DNA of 64,000 bases, taken from positions 76,531,910-76,595,909 of the forward strand of contig CM043960.1 in NCBI GenBank assembly GCA_014529385.2. Reading direction: 5' to 3'. This document shows, piece after piece, positions 10,257-21,146 of the stretch. How positions within the stretch are numbered: position 1 is the first letter of the stretch; the number at the start of each line of letters is the position of its first letter. The notes under the pieces are model-generated. The model was not told the DNA's origin. It was given only the letters and a program-made list of their open reading frames with translations, and ran no database searches. The translations under genes and the position numbers were made by a program. Source of the stretch: Adiantum capillus-veneris. Taxonomy: Eukaryota; Streptophyta; Polypodiopsida; Polypodiales; Pteridaceae.

Positions 10257-11644
10257 GAATTGCTCTCGCTTTTCCTGCAACAGTGAAAGTGAGCAGTCTA
10301 GGTTTACTAGTCCGCATCACTTTTGCAGGACATTCTTGCATTACAGCTTTGTACACGAGGATATACACAGAATGCCTGTTTCATAATACTTGCACTTGTA
10401 TGTAACTTGTATGTCAAATGCCAGAATATCTCACTTTCTTACAGAGGCGTGCTATCCATATTTCGTAGCCATTCTAGTGGGTAGCAGCGTGCGTGGGTGT
10501 CAAAACATCTGCATGATATGGATTAAAGACTTGTGAAGGCAGCATGCATGCCTATTTGCAAAAACCTAGTTTCTTACATACACACATATATGTGTCCCTA
10601 CTCGTGTGTACATGCACACACACCGCATTCATATGCACACACACCGCATTCATATGCAACATTAGTTGAGGGCGTGCAGCATGTATGGCTATGTGATAAA
10701 GCCTAGAAACGTATGCATGCAAGTGGGGCATCGTACATACACACTTACAATCATTCGCAATCTCTTTCACAATATATTCTTCAAAAGCAACACTTAATAC
10801 ATTCGTTTTACAACCCTCTGCAGAGAAAGACAACTGGTTTTACTTCGTATTGTAGTGTTGATGGTGATGAGCACTACCCTTTTTGAAAGTGTTACCTGCA
10901 TTTTAACAAATAATTGTTGGTAAGGTCATGGCAGAATGATGCAAGTACTCATTTATTGCATAAGAGAGGTATGGGTTATCACACAAAGAAATACGACACC
11001 TATTAGGGCCGGAGCGTGGGAGTGTGCAACTACTTTGGCCTAACGCATGGCAACCCATCCTACCAGCCCACACCCTAGCTTGGGTGTCCAGGCAAGCATT
11101 GCCAGGGGTCTATAGCTCAAGTGTTGTGATCACATTACACAAGATAGCTCACCAATAAGCCCATGTATCCTATTTATAGGCCTTCATAACCGCCCTAACC
11201 TAAGGTCCTGTTTTAAACTAGCAAATTACTGCTCGGACGCCCGTCTTGATGTCCAGGGACTTACTTATCAACTGTCTTGAACCACCAATCTCATTAGTGT
11301 AGATCTGAGTATGAGGCACTTGCGGCAGCTATACAGTGGCTTGAGCCCACTTGAATTGGTGAAATTGCGTTTAGTAGGTTTTGACTAGGCCAGTTGTGAC
11401 CCCATCCAACCCAGAAAGCTACCTTTGCTACTTTGGCGATCCCTTCTATGGTTTTGATTGTATCCCTATCACAAGAAATCTCACTCTCCTTTATCCCACT
11501 CGAGGGATTTGGTTTTGAGAGCTCTCCACCTCTTAAGTGTTCGTTAGGCATGCCAACTTCCAAGGCACCCATATTTGTGCCATTTTGAATACCTGAGTTG
11601 TTAGGTTAGTGTTGGTGAATGTGGCTTCAGCTATTTAGCATCCA

Positions 11645-11790
11645 TGCACTGTTGCACGCGCACATGCACACATGCTCGTACACATGCATGTGTGTGCATA
11701 ACACACATGAATTTGTGCTTGTGCACATGTGTGTGCATGTGTGCAGGCATGTATGCACACATATTTGTACACGTATATGTGTGCACAAGC
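11645..11790. repeat. Alternating CA/TG/CG tract
   Basis: About 145 bp consists almost entirely of alternating purine and pyrimidine (GCACGCGCACATGCACACATG, TGTGTGCATGTGTGC). Such tracts favour left-handed DNA. It lies about 300-450 bp upstream of the pectinesterase start. Confidence 0.8.
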
Positions 11791-12052
11791 AATACTTATC
11801 TTCACATGAAAGACGCTTTAGTATACAAGACAAAGTGAGTTTCACATCATGAAACACTCCTCATTCTGGACAAAGATTGCTCCACTTTAGTCTTTTACAA
11901 ACTGGATGCCCGTGATCCTTTCTGCAAAAGTTTATGCGTCAGAGGTATTGCCAAGAAGGCGGTGATAGTGTAGCTTCCATGCAAGCCACTGACTTGCAAA
12001 CGTCCATTAAAAGCAGCATTGTCTTGCACTCACAACTTCAGGAGATTGAGCC

Positions 12053-12090
12053 CTCTTTCTCTCTCTCTTTACACACACACACACACACAC
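12053..12090 (+). promoter_or_regulatory. CT/CA-rich 5' leader of the pectinesterase gene
   Basis: A (CT)n run followed by (AC)n sits directly before the start codon. CT-rich tracts in plant 5' leaders can influence transcription; a role here is inference. The ATG at 12096 follows after AGCTT. Confidence 0.4.
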
Positions 12091-12095
12091 AGCTT

Positions 12096-14949
12096 ATGGC
12101 ACACATTCGCCTCCATCTTTTGCTTCTCTCCTTGGCTTTGCTCCTCTTTGCATATTGGGTTGTGGCAGATGAGGTGGATGACACTGATGGAGGCACTTCA
12201 GAGGAAGAATTCAAGGGATGGCTCGACCACATACGAAACAGCGAGGAAAATCAGCCACACTTCCGACAATTCTTTCATAGGAGCAAGAACTCGTCGACGA
12301 TAGTGGTGGACGTAAATGGGTATGGAAACTTCACATCCATCCAGAAGGCAGTCGACTCCATCCCTTCGGGCAAAAACCCCGTTTACATCATAGTGAATCC
12401 AGGCATCTACAGGTGATAAAATCTATGTTTACTTCATTTTATTCAAGCATTTTCTAATTCAATGATTCTGGTGAAAGTTGAGGATTGCATTGACGGTCAT
12501 TGATTGCATTTTGTGTGCACGTTTTTTTTAAGTACATAGTAGCATGTAAATCCTCTTGCTTTGAAGGGAAAAAGTGGTGATACCCATGACCAAAGATTTC
12601 ATCACTCTGCAAGGACATGGCCGTAATACGACCATGGTTGTATGGAATGACACAGCAACCGTCGCAAACTCAACATATAGGAGTGCATCCATTTCTGTGG
12701 ACGCACAATATTTTGCAGCCATGAACATCAGCTTCCAGGTATATTGGGTGTACAAAGTAACAAAAGCTCGTCTATTGGCATGTGTGTGTGTGTTTTTCCC
12801 TACGTGTACGTCCACAAGTCTGTGAGTAAAGTGTCACATTGAGCTCATGTGGGAGATTAGCCGCAACCTATGGCTTATTCTCTTCTTTAGCAACTCTCCA
12901 TCACAAATACGTTAGTGTGTTTGATTTTATTGTGTGCGCATTTGCATGTGAGCATATGAGTGCTTGAATGTGTGCTAGGTGCCAGCGGATGTAGCATGAC
13001 TTCATAGATGTGAGTGCATGCGTGCATGTGCAAATATGAGCATGAGTGTGTAATTGCGTGTGCATCTTTGCTTACTCATCAGAGGGCTTTTTCCCCATGT
13101 GCAGAACTCAGCTCCAGCACAGCTCCCTGGGGTTGAAAGACAGCAGGCAGTGGCGTTACGAGTATCAGGAGACAATGCAGTGTTTTATGGGTGTGGGTTT
13201 ATGGGGCATCAGGATACTCTTTATGATCACAAGGGCGAGCACTACTTCCGTGATTGTTACATTGAGGGCTCCATAGATTTTGTCTTTGGCAATGGCCGCT
13301 CTGTGTACCAGGTGGGGGCCTTTGCTTGTGTGTAAAGAAATGGTGCCATTAGTGGCAGAATAAGACTTGAACCAACTCAAATTTGTGAGACGTTCAGTTC
13401 GAGGCCAAGTGGATTGAGAGAGATAATGAGAGAAAAGGAGTAGTTTTAACATCATAGGAACAATCCCAAGAGACCTCTGCATCTGTCAAGTCTTGGATGA
13501 CAGTAACAATTCCAAGAGCCCTCAAAGTCCGACAAGTCTTGAGCTGGGATAACCGATTTTTCACACGGGTGATAGAAAGGTTATTCTGGTTTTCCTCTTC
13601 TTACACTTGCACTCACACTCACTCACACACGCATACGCCCCCATGAGAAGAATGGTTATGACGCCGTAGGAACAATCCTGAGAGAGAGAGAGAGAGAGAG
13701 ATTAGTTAGCTTTTGTGCGCTTGAAGTAGGTTATAGAACGGGTTTAGGAATTTAGGGTTTAAGCCTAATGGTAACGTATTTGCACCAGTGTTTAGAGGCC
13801 AAGGCTTGATTCCTAGGTGCACTCAAGGTAATTCAAACATGAGGTGATTCATTGCACTATGTAAGCAATCTGAGCAAAGGCTTGTATAATACGAGCATGC
13901 ATCTCGAGTTTCAGCAGATTTGTAGGTCAAGCTTCGGATGGACACAAACGTAGTCTACATGCGTATTCGAGGACAAAGTGATCCCAAACTCATCACCTAG
14001 AAACTGTGGACAGATTTTCGGCAGTAGTAGTAGCTATAGTTATGCATCCATCATAAAACAAATTAATTTTACTTGATTACAGGAGAATTACACCTTGGTT
14101 GGAGCATACTCAAATATTATTAAAAATCACGACCCATCTAAGGAAGGTTGTTTGTTTCATGAATGCTTCTGCCTTGCCTTTGTCCTTTTGATTTTCTTAA
14201 TGAGGCGAGCATTTTCCGTGACTGTAATGGACATAAATGAACTATAACACAATGACTAAAGATCTTAAGTAACTAGAAAATCTAAATCATGTAAACTTGA
14301 AGAAAACATAACACAATGAAACATTGACGAAGAAGTATGTGTCTCTACATGCTATTTAAATCATATTTTGATGTCTTCTGATTCAAATGTGTTGCTTCAT
14401 AGGGATGTGAGTTGCATGTGGTGCCTATTACACCAGGGTCATTAACAGCCCAAAAAAGAGCAAGAAACACATCCGACTCGGGCTTTGTGTTTCTTAATTG
14501 TACCATACGTGGAACTGGTGTTGTATACCTTGGAAGAGCATGGGGGCGCTATTCTCGTGTGGTGTTCCTTTATACATACATGGAGAACATCATAAGGCCC
14601 CAAGGATGGAACAATTGGGGTGATACAAGAAGAAACGGGTATGAAGTTCTTGCTTTCTAATGTCCACTTAGTGATCACATGTTGAAGCACTTCTCTAGCT
14701 GGGTTTTAGAAATGAGTTATTAGTATTCACTAATGGGTTGCTTTGAAAAGATTGATAGATTTCTTCTATGTTTATTGTAGGACGGTGTATTATGGTCAAT
14801 ATAAGTGCACAGGTGCTGGTGCTGGGCAAAATGGAAGGGAACCATGGGTGCATGAACTCACTGATCAAGAAGCAAAACCATTCCTCAATTTGGACTTTAT
14901 AGAAGGAAACTTGTGGGTTCCACTAGTGATGCCAACCTTGAATCTTTGA
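12096..14949 (+). CDS. Pectinesterase (pectin methylesterase), five exons
   Basis: Exons 12096-12412, 12567-12738, 13105-13311, 14403-14638 and 14781-14949 join in frame to 366 residues, with GT-AG introns of 154, 366, 1091 and 142 bp. The ATG at 12096 opens a signal peptide (residues 1-24, Leu-rich, VVADE after it), so the enzyme should be secreted to the cell wall, where it removes methyl esters from homogalacturonan. Family signatures are all present: QAVALR (Gln177), GHQDTLYD (Gln199, Asp200), SIDFVFG (Asp221) and LGRAWG (Arg277, Trp279). The 21-residue spacing of the two Asp matches carrot pectinesterase. There is no N-terminal inhibitor-like PRO domain, so this is the short form. Several N-glycosylation sites occur (NSS, NFT, NTT, NIS). 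LGRAW replaces the commoner LGRPW. No disrupting change is seen, so it is probably functional; it is the only clear host gene here. Confidence 0.93.
13312..14402 (+). other. Long intron 3 of the pectinesterase gene
   Basis: 1091 bp from GTGGGG to ATAG, AT-rich, with a (GA)n microsatellite at about 13681-13701. No ORF or recognisable transposon is seen. Intron 2 (12739-13104) is unusual in its TGTG/GCATG-rich alternating sequence. Confidence 0.8.
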
Positions 14950-16308
14950 CACTTTCTTTTCAAGAATCCCCCCCCTTCCCCCCCGCCCCCCGACGTCTTT
15001 GTTTTCCCTCACATGACTTGTTTTATCCATCACTCTCCAATGCATCAAATAGGTTTCCAACTCTACAGTGACTCTTCAACGAAGGTGTCTGGTTCTTGTA
15101 CTTTTCTGTTTGCCATTTGGGCCTATTTAAGGTTTGACTACATCATCTTCTTTGCATACACTTTTCGTGCTTCCTCATCATACTAATAGTTGTTGTGATT
15201 GAAACTGGGCAAGGCATCTTTCTTCATTGAGTCACTTGTTCTTTAAAGGCCATGAAAACATTAGGTTAGCATTTAAGTCGCAAACAAGCAATGACTAAGA
15301 AGCTTAGCAACATGCATGCTTTTGATGCTAGTAGCTTCTTGTCATAAATCCAAGGCATCTAAAGGTCATTTGTCTTAGTTTTTTTTTCATTTAACTATTA
15401 AGTACCTTGATCTAAACCAATGAGGTGGCTTGTTTATGGGTTTATTGTCTGGAATGATATCTGTGGCATGTAGGACATGCCATAGATATCATATGTTGAG
15501 ATGTAGCACATATCAACATATGCAATCTCTATGATGAACAGTATATAAGTAATGGGCTAGCCATTAGGGATGTGAAGTAATATATGCCAGGCCTTGATCA
15601 GAGAGTGTTTCTACAAAAAACAAATTAAACCATGCCAATCTTGCAAGTAATCATGGATTTTAATGTTTAAACTTGTACTTTTTTGATGAGGACTCCTAAA
15701 AATGATGTGGTAGGATACTTAAGCTACTCAAGGACAATTTCAGCCCTAGTGTAATCATGGCTTGGAAGTCTGAGGTAGATTTAGCCTATAGAAAAATATA
15801 TTTTTCCTAACCAAAGAAATAAGGACAAACTTAAAATTCTCTCGGTTTTCAGGTCAAAATTTGAAGCTTTGCTGGTAATCACTAAAACTTGTGAAAATTT
15901 CTCGACTTTCTTCAAAACAAGCTCAAAATCTAATTAGAATTTTAGGATTTCAGCCGGTTAAAATACATTGGACGTTGTTTTTTTTCTAACACCAGTTAGA
16001 TTAATTTTCATTATATTCTACAGCTCCTCATTTAAGGTCAACCTTGCTACATCAACATATTGAAGGAGATATGCCAACAAATATTTGTAGTAAAGATGCA
16101 TAAATCTATCTCTTATAAGTCCTTTAATTAGATATTGGACGTTCCTTGCACGTGAATAATGAAAGAGACCATTTCTAACCCTATTTAGAGATCATCTTAT
16201 TGTCTAGTGCATGAAAGCAATAACATAGTCAATATGCATGCTTCTTGAGATGTCTTTCATAACTTCAATAATTGTGTAATAAATTTCACAATCGGTTCTT
16301 TCACGTTT

Positions 16309-16309
<1 letters not shown>
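14950..16309 (+). other. Downstream intergenic DNA
   Basis: No coding sequence is visible. It holds a C-rich tract (14968-14991) just after the stop codon, AT-rich unique-looking sequence, and a short hairpin at 15454-15492. A polyadenylation signal for the gene is not obvious. Confidence 0.5.
15454..15492. repeat. 17-bp inverted repeat with 5-nt loop
   Basis: ATGATATCTGTGGCATG and CATGCCATAGATATCAT pair with a single G/A-opposed position around the loop TAGGA. It is isolated from any recognised element. It could be a small fold-back transposon remnant or an RNA hairpin; neither is shown. Confidence 0.6.

Positions 16310-16345
<36 letters not shown>
16310..16345 (+). repeat. Poly(G) run of 36
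   Basis: Uninterrupted G36 in AT-rich surroundings, following TTTC. The length should be treated cautiously because such runs are prone to sequencing and assembly error. Confidence 0.85.
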
Positions 16346-16346
<1 letters not shown>

Positions 16347-16589
16347 GGATCACTTATATATATGTAAACATAGGAGGTGAGTAAAATAGAATGAGTTATT
16401 TACCACCATCTTTAATGCATTCTTTTAACCTGCAGAAGGGTGCCAATGAAATCGGGACACAAATCTACGGGCAGGAAAAGGGTGTGTTGTATTCATGAAA
16501 TATATAAAAACTAGGCATTTCTTAACTAGACCTTGATTGCATGTGATTTGGGGATTTACATAGAGTCAAAAATTACAAACAAACACAAA

Positions 16590-17410
16590 TGCCAAAATGC
16601 AACCTTAAGGTAGAATGTCTTCTACCTTACGTTTCTTTGCCTCAAGCTTCATGGACCGCTCTCAATCAACACTTGCCTAGATCAAATGTAATACACAGTG
16701 GAAATTCTCAATTGGTTGTTTGTTACCTTTCAACTTGGTTGCCACAAACAAAAAACTACCAAGAGAGAATAATCACCATGACTTTTGCAGATAGAGACAG
16801 TAGAGAGCTTGAGCTCTTGGAAGCACACCCACACACACAATCAAGAGAGTACACAATAGAGATGGAGGCACAAAGCTACTTCTTGATCTTAACTACTCAA
16901 AGTGATAATAAAGTTTACAAAACATAAGTGAAAAATACAACATAATAAGACTATGTACGACAGGCAATGTGAACTCGCTAGCCAATGAGCTGGCAAGCTA
17001 ACTAGCTATCACTCTCGATAGGTAGACCAAGTTGGTGAAATTTTTACCACTCGTGATGATCCGTGTGTCCACTACCTCGTGGCACTAATAAACATCAACG
17101 ACGAGAAGTTGTGCACGCATGCCATATGTTGAGCTTGATATCTTAACACTCTCCCTCAAACTCAACCCCATCTCTCATACTCCAAGCAAAGCTTAGAATT
17201 TCCTCAGCTTCTCTATTGCCAAGGGTTTTGTGCAAACTTCTACAACCTGCTCATCTGTCCTCATGTATCTATGGTCAATGTCACTAGTCAAGACCCTATC
17301 TCTTGTACTCCAAGCATAGCTAGATATCACCTTGGCTTCTTTGCCCCCAAGGCCTTCGTAAAAATGTTTGCAACATCTCTCCGTATGTACCTAAGTGATT
17401 GTCGCCAGCC
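16590..17410 (-). pseudogene. Decayed Ty1/copia 3' end with duplicated RNase H tail
   Basis: On the minus strand about 17400-17300 reads SLRYIRRDVANIFTKALGAKK, and about 17290-17160 reads a related RYMRTDEQVVEVCTKPLA. Both match the C-terminal block of copia RNase H (YV.TDEQVADIFTKPL). The two lie in tandem with a period near 127 bp and roughly two-thirds identity by eye. DNA to about 16590 may be the matching LTR but I cannot define its ends. Confidence 0.55.
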
Positions 17411-17956
17411 AAGACCGTGTTTTTTAATGTTCCAACATAAAATCTTTCATAAACACTTGGCTTGAGAAAGGGGAAATAAAGAAATAATGCTTTTCAGAGA
17501 GCAAACAAGAGAGAAAGATCACCAAATTATATTAAATGAGTCTAAAAAGCCTTTGACAAAGATAGATTCCCTTTCAAGCAAAGAAGAGAAAATGTTCCTT
17601 ATGCGACTATGAATGACACAAAGAAGGTTTAAAGTCTTCATACTTGCATGAAAGAGGTAAAGGGATGGAGATTGACCTAAGTGGAACTCTCTTACCCAAA
17701 ACTAGTAAGCAATACGAAAATTCGATGAAGATCGGGGACAATCAAAGCATATTGTAAGCATACCCAAGAGGGTCTTTGGTCACAATATGTGTGGCTATGT
17801 GAAGAGTACTACCATGAATTATAGCTTTTCCATTGGATCTTTTTTATCTCCACAGAAGGGGAAAACCAAAAAATGATATGCTATGTGATAACAGTAAAAG
17901 CATGCAACTAGGATATGATGAAGGGAGAAACATTCTATAAGTGGCTCAAGCTTCCC

Positions 17957-18094
17957 TACCCAAGGCTACTAAATGGATTTAGCCATTCTATTGTATTTAA
18001 CTCTAGGTTGAGTCAAAGGAATAAGTACCCAAGGCTACTAAATGGATTTAGGCATTCTATTGTATTTAACTCTAGGTTGAGTCAAAGGAATAAG
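17957..18094 (+). repeat. 69-bp tandem duplication
   Basis: Two copies of a unit starting TACCCAAGGCTACTAAATGG at 17957 and 18026, differing at one base. The period is a multiple of three, so a short frame reads through both copies, but nothing else suggests coding. Confidence 0.95.
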
Positions 18095-18853
18095 TACAAG
18101 ACCACACAACAAGTTTACTTTGTAAAGTTGGAATTAGTTCAATTTATCTAGGTAATTGACTAATAGCTCCTAAAATCTTACTGAACATTTTAAAATTCTA
18201 CTTTGACAAGTTACATCTTTGTAATTTCTATTTGGCCAGTATGGAGTACCAACTGGAGAAAATTCAAAAAATGATGGTATTAGTTTAAGAAGGAAAGAGG
18301 AAGGGTTTACAACCCAAAGGAAAAGGGGAGGGAAGGCCATGTTACTTGCCTTTTTCATCTGTATGCAGGCGTCTCTCTCTCTCTCTCTCTCTCTCTCACT
18401 CACTCACACACACACACACACACACACACAATGTTTGCAGGGGCGTCTCTCTCTCAGCTATTGACGCAGCCATGTTACTTGCCTTTTCATATGTATGCAG
18501 GTATTGATGCAGAGGTCTCTCTCTCTCTCTCTCTCTCTCTCCCCTGCTGTCACAGAGATGCGCGGCCTCTGAGAGGAGAGAATCCTCTCTCGTGAGGGCT
18601 GCAGCTTACTAATGTAGCTTAGATTAGGCAGCTTCAGCAGAGCTCGCGAGAACAGAGGCTCAGCCTTCTTAATTCGTCTCAGGGCATTGCTATGCGCACG
18701 AGGCAAGTCCTCCTCTTTGTCTAGATGTGTGCAAGGTAGGGACAGAATGACGAAAGGTTCTGCTCAGCCCTGTAGGCGCCTTTGTCGCCATCCTCGCAAG
18801 GTAGGGGCGGGACAAGAAGGGGTGCAGAGACAGGAGCAAGAGGAGGGCCCGTT

Positions 18854-18855
<2 letters not shown>

Positions 18856-18895
<40 letters not shown>

Positions 18896-18912
18896 CGGGG
18901 CGCGCGCGCGCG
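18856..18912 (+). repeat. Poly(G) run of 40 followed by (CG)n
   Basis: G40, then CGGGG and six CG units. It is the most GC-rich spot in the window and lies in otherwise AT-rich DNA. Confidence 0.85.
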
Positions 18913-19149
18913 TTCAGGAGACGGAAACACAGGCAAAAGGCTGAGGAAAGGGAAAGCGAAGGAACAGGGAATATTCCGATGTAACATATTTTCTTTTTTG
19001 TCTTCCCAGTAGTAGAGTGTGTGGGTGAGCAACGCCAATTGAAAATTGAGTGGGTTTTCCATGAATTGCGACAAGAGTTTGGAGCTAAGAAGGCTGTCGA
19101 CAAGGTCCTTGAAATAGACCTTACTTGCCGACGGTTGGTTTACATGTAC

Positions 19150-19782
19150 GACCATACAAGCTCGCCCAACCACTAATCTTTTTTTAGTGACAATTAATCC
19201 TTGAATCCATTTTTATTTGCATTGAAGATGGGTTAGAAAGCTCATTAGAGATAGAATGATAGAGGAAATGCCACTACCCATGAGGTCATGGACTATGATG
19301 GGTGGAGACCATATGTTCCCTTCATCATGGAAGGACTGTGAAGTCACAAAGTGGGAATGGTGGCTTGATTATCTACTAAGGAAGCTATAGAGTGCTTCGA
19401 AGGCCGAAATCGACCTGCCCAAAATAGGTTGTTTATCTTACGCGTAATTTTGCACGAGTGTCAAAAATGACATTTGAGCATATGGGGACACTGAGGATAC
19501 TCTACACATTTTAGGTAGTAAGTTTCATTACTTTCGGAGCTCCATAGCTATACCAAATCATCGAATAAAGTTTGTAGCAAGGAAAGTTGCTTTTGATGTT
19601 TGACACACATCTGAGACCGATTTAGGCAAGAGCACATAGGACTTGGGTTTTTTGAGGGATTAGCTATCTCTTGTAGCTTCCATACACTAGTTGGGTCAGC
19701 TACGTCCCACGGATTGACATTTTATGTTTGTGGTTCTCGCTTTGCTAGCATCGATATGGTGAGGCTTGGCAGTCGGACGACA
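19150..19782 (+). repeat. Probable 5' LTR of element A (start uncertain)
   Basis: The segment 19661-19740 (TCTTGTAGCTTCC...GGATTGACA...GGTTCTCGCT) is clearly homologous to 38020-38100 just before the primer site of element B. The LTR ends GACGACA at 19782. I could not place its first base. It includes a TTACGCGTAA palindrome at 19438-19447. Confidence 0.5.
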
Positions 19783-19785
19783 TTT

Positions 19786-19803
19786 TGGCGCCGTTACCGG
19801 CGA
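19786..19803 (+). promoter_or_regulatory. Primer binding site of element A (tRNA-Asp-like)
   Basis: TGGCGCCGTTACCGGCGA follows the LTR end ACA and three T. It is the same class as in X and B. Confidence 0.85.
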
Positions 19804-20168
19804 CGAGGCAATCTAGACTAGAGAAAGACCCAAAGCATTCACTTGAAATTCCATTATTTACTCTAGTTTCGGCTAGAGTAACATATTTTCTGACTTTATC
19901 ACGACTGAGAGGTACTTGAGAGTAGGGATACTCGATAAGGACCTCAAAAGCTTTAATTAGTAGGATGGATTAGGTGAAGGATCCTTGAGACTAGTTAATG
20001 GTCGGTAAGAGTGTACCTAAGTAGAAAGTAGAGATTTGAAATTGAAAGTTGAAATTTCCACTTTTTGCACTCTTTTTCATGTTCAATAGAAGTAGGGTAA
20101 GTAGAAAACCATTAGGATTGCATCTAATCCAAGGTGCTTTAAAGAAAACCCAAAAAATTGCCGAGTCT

Positions 20169-20188
20169 ATCTTAGACGTGCCTAAGAT
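20169..20188. repeat. Leader palindrome copy 1
   Basis: ATCTTAGACGTGCCTAAGAT, imperfect in the centre; extending it one base each side gives CTATCTTAG and CTAAGATAG outer arms. Confidence 0.8.
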
Positions 20189-20463
20189 AGATAGATGGTT
20201 TTTGGGATCGACACTGACAAACTAAAATGGCAAGATGGTAGACCAACTTGAGTAGACCACTCCCTTTGAATTTGGAAACATTTGAATCACTAAGAGGCTT
20301 GGTCAAACCCAAAATTGAAAAAATTGCCCACTTCAAAGAAAATTAACAAGAAAAAGTCAATTCTGACTAAAACTTGAAACCAGGGTATGGATAAATTCTA
20401 AAACTTGTAGTAAAGTCAATCTGTGAAATAAAAGTTGCAAATGTCAAAATATGGTAGAGTTTT

Positions 20464-20483
20464 ATCTTAGGCACACCGAAGAT
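20464..20483. repeat. Leader palindrome copy 2
   Basis: ATCTTAGGCACACCGAAGAT, 295 bp after copy 1. Confidence 0.8.
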
Positions 20484-20757
20484 AGAATTCCAATCAGAGA
20501 GGGTATTTTGCCAAACTTTCAACTCACAGGGTTTCATTAGGCCATAATACATCACTTAAGCAAGTTTTATCACGTTTGGAGCTGTGTAAGGGTAAAGACA
20601 CCAAGAAAACTAGAAACCTTGCCTATGGGGTCAAAAGGGGTGACAAAACACTTGTAAATTGTCCAAATTTTCTAAAGCTCATTGTACAAGCTTGAAATCA
20701 CATATCGAAACCTACACAAGTCACATTGGGCAAAAAATGATGAAATAGAGAAAATTT

Positions 20758-20777
20758 ATCTTAGGCGCACCGAAAAT
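20758..20777. repeat. Leader palindrome copy 3
   Basis: ATCTTAGGCGCACCGAAAAT, 294 bp after copy 2. Confidence 0.8.
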
Positions 20778-20890
20778 GAATTTCTCACTAGGAGATTATT
20801 TGTGAAATTGAGACTAGGGTTATCTTTGTCATGCTTTGTAGACCCCATCCTTGTGATAAAAGTTGAATTTACCTCCACATATAGGTGCAA

Positions 20891-20914
20891 CCATCTTAGG
20901 CGCGCCTAAGATGG
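20891..20914. repeat. Leader palindrome copy 4, perfect 24-bp palindrome
   Basis: The core ATCTTAGGCGCGCCTAAGAT (20893-20912) is perfectly self-complementary and extends by CC and GG on either side to 24 bp. A fifth diverged copy is at 33564-33583. Confidence 0.9.
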
Positions 20915-21146
20915 CCTGAGCAAAATTTCAGAGCTGGGGCATATTGGGTGTGTCTAGTGCTTGGAGAAATGAATTCTTAGATATTTTGTGACTTCAGATT
21001 GACAAATTGTGGAATCACATATGATTTGAAATGTTGGTGTGCAGGGAATTATGACCTTGCAAAAAAGGGTGAGACAAGGAGTAAACGCACTGTGTCTGAA
21101 ACCAAGGACAACCTTCCAGGTTTGAACTATTTTCCAATTAAGTTGT

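Larger units (their letters stand above)
10253..12095 (+). other. Upstream intergenic region of the pectinesterase gene
   Basis: No convincing ORF is seen. It contains a 22-bp duplication of CACACACACCGCATTCATATG near 10616-10660, the alternating purine-pyrimidine tract at 11645-11790, and a CT/CA microsatellite ending 5 bp before the gene's ATG. A clear TATA box is not visible in the last 200 bp. Confidence 0.5.
17411..19150 (+). other. Intergenic DNA with microsatellites
   Basis: No gene is seen. Contents are a 69-bp tandem duplication (17957-18094), CT/CA microsatellites at 18370-18430 and 18511-18541, and a G40 run followed by a CG run (18856-18912). The poly-Gly or poly-Pro frames over the G-run are not genes. 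Confidence 0.6.
19804..21146 (+). other. Leader of element A with spaced palindromes
   Basis: No ORF is conserved here. Four copies of a palindrome related to ATCTTAGGCGCGCCTAAGAT lie at 20169, 20464, 20758 and 20893, the first three about 295 bp apart. Between them are AT-rich phrases resembling those in the leader of element B. Confidence 0.7.

Noticed and set aside
11294-11572. 92-codon minus-strand ORF upstream of the pectinesterase gene
   Set aside because: No recognisable motif and no second copy to test conservation; probably chance.
13165-13482. Minus-strand ORF over pectinesterase exon 3
   Set aside because: Antisense shadow of a real exon.
16589-16927. 112-codon plus-strand ORF
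   Set aside because: Overlaps a probable decayed copia end on the other strand and has low-complexity features; no family recognised.
17915-18151. 78-codon ORF with a 23-residue internal repeat
   Set aside because: The repeat is explained by a 69-bp DNA duplication; no other coding evidence.
18687-19173. Poly-Gly and poly-Pro ORFs over the G40 run
   Set aside because: Produced by the mononucleotide tract; composition is not protein-like.
20169-20914. CRISPR-like spaced repeats
   Set aside because: Spacing near 295 bp, palindromic units and plant retroelement context exclude a CRISPR array.
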